A DNA stretch of 53,102 nt from Erysipelotrichaceae bacterium (lineage in GTDB: Bacteria; Bacillota_I; Bacilli_A; Erysipelotrichales; Erysipelotrichaceae). The stretch lies in contig JAUNQE010000002.1 in the NCBI GenBank assembly GCA_030536365.1, positions 1-53,102 on the forward strand, read 5' to 3'. A program made the translations under genes and the position numbers. Shown here in pieces: positions 51,353 to 53,102 of this stretch. The notes beneath the pieces were generated by a model, which worked only from the letters and a program-made list of their open reading frames with translations, was not told the DNA's origin and searched no databases. How positions within the stretch are numbered: position 1 is the first letter of the stretch; every line of letters starts with the position of its first letter.

Positions 51353-51812
51353 GACGAACGCGATGCGGGCGCTGGATAAGGCCGGCATCGCCTATGAGAC
51401 ATACTATTACGATCTGGGAAAGGAGCCTTTCAGCGGCGAAGCAGTCAGTGAACTGCTCGGTCTGAGCGAGAGCGAATGCTTCAAGACGCTGGCCTGCCGC
51501 CATGAGAGAGAACTCTTTTTACTGGTGATACCGGTCGACCGGACCCTGGATCTGAAGAAGGCATCCGCCTTTCTGAAGGTCAAGAATCTGGAGATGGTCA
51601 AAGTCCGGGAACTGAAACAGACCGTTGGCTATGAGCGGGGCTCGGTCAGTCCGCTCGGGGTCATCGTCCGCCACCGCACAGCTTTCGACAGCTCAGCCCT
51701 GAACTACGAACACATCGAGATCAGCGGCGGAAAGCTCGGGATCGGTCTGAAGGTCAAAGGAAAAGAACTGATCGAATATCTGAACGCGGAGGTAGGGGAT
51801 CTATGTCAGTAA
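51339..51812 (+). CDS. ybaK: Cys-tRNA(Pro)/Cys-tRNA(Cys) deacylase YbaK-like
   Basis: 157 residues. Trans-editing hydrolase that clears mischarged tRNA-Pro. The family sequence is clear: TNAMRALDKAGIAYETYYYD, KTLACRHERELFLLVIPVDRTLDLKKAS (catalytic Lys region) and GGKLGIGLKVKGKELI. Overlaps its neighbours on both sides, so in one operon. Confidence 0.92.
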   Translation: MKKDKTNAMRALDKAGIAYETYYYDLGKEPFSGEAVSELLGLSESECFKTLACRHERELFLLVIPVDRTLDLKKASAFLKVKNLEMVKVRELKQTVGYERGSVSPLGVIVRHRTAFDSSALNYEHIEISGGKLGIGLKVKGKELIEYLNAEVGDLCQ

Positions 51813-52537
51813 AAGCAGTCTTCTTCGATCTTGACGGCACACTGCTGCCGATGGATGAAACCAAATTTACGAAATTCTATTTCAGTGAGCTGGCGAAAGA
51901 GGTCAAGTCTTTCGGCATCGAACTGATGCCGCTCAGCGTTTCGATCTGGAAAGGCGTCAAGGCCATGGTCAAAAATGACGGCACGATGACGAACTATGAA
52001 TGCTTCTGGATCTCCTTCTTTGAGGATTTCCCGCAGCTGCTCTCCCGCAAGGAGGAAGTCATCGCTGCGATCGGTCATTTCTATGAGACGAGCTTTGCCA
52101 ATTCGAAGATCGCCACCGGCGAGAATCCGCTGGCTTTAAAGATGGTCCGTCTTCTGCAGGAACAGGGGTATCCGCTGATCCTGGCGACGAATCCGATCTT
52201 CCCTTATACAGCAACTGCCACCCGCATGTCCTTCGTCGGTCTGAAGCCGGAGGATTTCAAGGATGTCAGCGCCTACGAGAACTGCAGCTACGCCAAGCCG
52301 AACCCGCAGTATTATACGGACATGCTGGAGCGTAACGGTCTCAAGCCGGAGGAAGTCCTGATGATCGGCAACGATTTCAATGAGGATGTCGTTCCCACGA
52401 GAACCTTGGGCATGCGCAGCGTCCTCGTCAGCGACTGTCTGCTAGGGGAACCGGACGACCAGGTCCGGGTCATGAGCTTCGCGGAGCTCTATGAACAGAT
52501 CCGCGATAAGAAACTGGAAGAACTGTATCAGAATTAG
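51803..52537 (+). CDS. HAD-superfamily hydrolase
   Basis: 244 residues, alpha-helical cap (subclass I). Motif I FFDLDGTLLPMD (nucleophile Asp near residue 10), motif II LATNPIFP near 130, the Lys in YAKPNPQYY near 167 and motif III IGNDFNEDVVPTRTLG near 195. Substrate unknown. Start overlaps the ybaK end by 10 bases. Confidence 0.9.
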   Translation: MSVKAVFFDLDGTLLPMDETKFTKFYFSELAKEVKSFGIELMPLSVSIWKGVKAMVKNDGTMTNYECFWISFFEDFPQLLSRKEEVIAAIGHFYETSFANSKIATGENPLALKMVRLLQEQGYPLILATNPIFPYTATATRMSFVGLKPEDFKDVSAYENCSYAKPNPQYYTDMLERNGLKPEEVLMIGNDFNEDVVPTRTLGMRSVLVSDCLLGEPDDQVRVMSFAELYEQIRDKKLEELYQN

Positions 52538-52578
52538 AAAACAAGCTTACATACATAGGATTGGGAGGTAGATGAGCC

Positions 52579-53102
52579 ATGTATGATGTAAAGGAAAAAT
52601 CGCTGCGCACCCTGCAGAAGGATCTTGAAGCAGGGAATGTCACTTCGGAAGAACTCGTTTTCGCTTATCTGCAGCGGATCGCAGACTTCGACCAGTTGGG
52701 TCCGGCACTTCATTCGGTTTTGGAGATCAATCCCGACGCGATCGATATCGCTGCCGCGCTCGACCGTGAACGCAGGATAAAAGGCAGCCGGGGACCGCTG
52801 CACGGGATCCCGGTGCTCGTCAAGGATAATATCGCGACCGGTGACCGCATGCATACATCCGCCGGTGCCGAATCCTTAAAAGACAATTTTGCTGCCGATG
52901 ATTCTGAGGTCATCCGCAAATTGCGCGAGGCCGGCGCCGTCATCCTCGGCAAGACCAATCTTTCCGAATTCGCCCGTTTCATGGCGATGGAAGTTCCCAA
53001 TGGCTATTCCGCCCGCGGCGGTCAGTGCAAGAGCCCTTACGGGGAAGATGTCGATCCGCTTGGCTCCTCGACCGGTTCCGGTGTTGCCGCCAGCATGAGT
53101 TT
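52579..53102 (+). CDS. Amidase (GatA-like amidase signature family), partial
   Basis: The first 174 residues are in the window and the gene runs off the right edge. The opening (TSEELVFAYLQRIADFD) and GIPVLVKDNIATGD (catalytic Lys) are typical, as is GSSTGSGVAASMS (cis-Ser of the Ser-cisSer-Lys triad). It could be GatA or a stand-alone amidase; the RIADFDQLGPALHSVLEINPDA segment fits stand-alone amidases better. RBS GGGAGG 10 bases upstream. Confidence 0.88.
   Translation, partial: MYDVKEKSLRTLQKDLEAGNVTSEELVFAYLQRIADFDQLGPALHSVLEINPDAIDIAAALDRERRIKGSRGPLHGIPVLVKDNIATGDRMHTSAGAESLKDNFAADDSEVIRKLREAGAVILGKTNLSEFARFMAMEVPNGYSARGGQCKSPYGEDVDPLGSSTGSGVAASMS

Overview
The window looks like chromosome from a low-to-moderate GC Gram-positive (Firmicutes) bacterium, most likely of the Erysipelotrichia. 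The signs are lipoprotein-anchored Opp transport with a streptococcal-like long OppB, a T-box trp leader, CIRCE operators, the rnmV-ksgA-ispE-glmU-prs order, a YtrA-type GntR regulator and MadLM. No search was run, so the taxon is an inference.

Layout. 1-7.9 kb: an oligopeptide ABC transporter operon oppABCDF in which OppA appears circularly permuted and OppD carries a large coiled-coil insertion. 7.9-19.4 kb: a degenerate ApbE-like membrane protein, a small lipoprotein, madLM, a HAD phosphatase, a clostripain-type peptidase, rplM-rpsI, a TetR/hydrolase/methyltransferase operon, a secreted protein, a DNA glycosylase and a low-molecular-weight (LMW) protein tyrosine phosphatase. 19.4-29.4 kb: an AT-rich, decaying Tn916-type integrative element inserted in the 5' end of the phosphatase gene. 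It holds a frameshifted integrase, an excisionase, a RepA_N-like protein, an oriT-like hairpin region, a frameshifted mobC, a Gabija-like OLD nuclease/UvrD helicase pair, GNAT and nitrilase genes, and an AAA/DUF4143 ATPase behind a repeated operator-like motif. 29.5-31.7 kb: HIRAN, metallophosphoesterase, nucleotidyltransferase-like and TSUP genes. 31.7-36.5 kb: a T-box-controlled trpCDFBA operon without trpE/trpG, with an in-frame stop in trpD. 36.5-37.4 kb: a ten-gene tRNA array on the minus strand, several members of which break near-universal tRNA rules, followed by an XRE regulator. 37.7-46 kb: a DUF1576 membrane protein, lipoproteins, a GntR/DUF5808 pair, tRNA-Pro, a membrane nuclease, a CIRCE-controlled Hsp20 and an F420 ligase-like protein. 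46-53.1 kb: rnmV-ksgA-ispE, a GlmU-like protein lacking both active-site signatures, prs, an RluA-type synthase, YbaK, a HAD phosphatase and the start of an amidase.

How it works together. Opp imports peptides, and the operon order with an intercistronic hairpin suggests excess OppA over the membrane components. The trp operon senses uncharged tRNA-Trp but cannot start from chorismate with the genes seen here. The mobile element brings defence-type cargo and supplies a replacement start for its target gene. A recurring TATAAT-N6-ATG arrangement in front of at least five unrelated genes points to leaderless transcripts.
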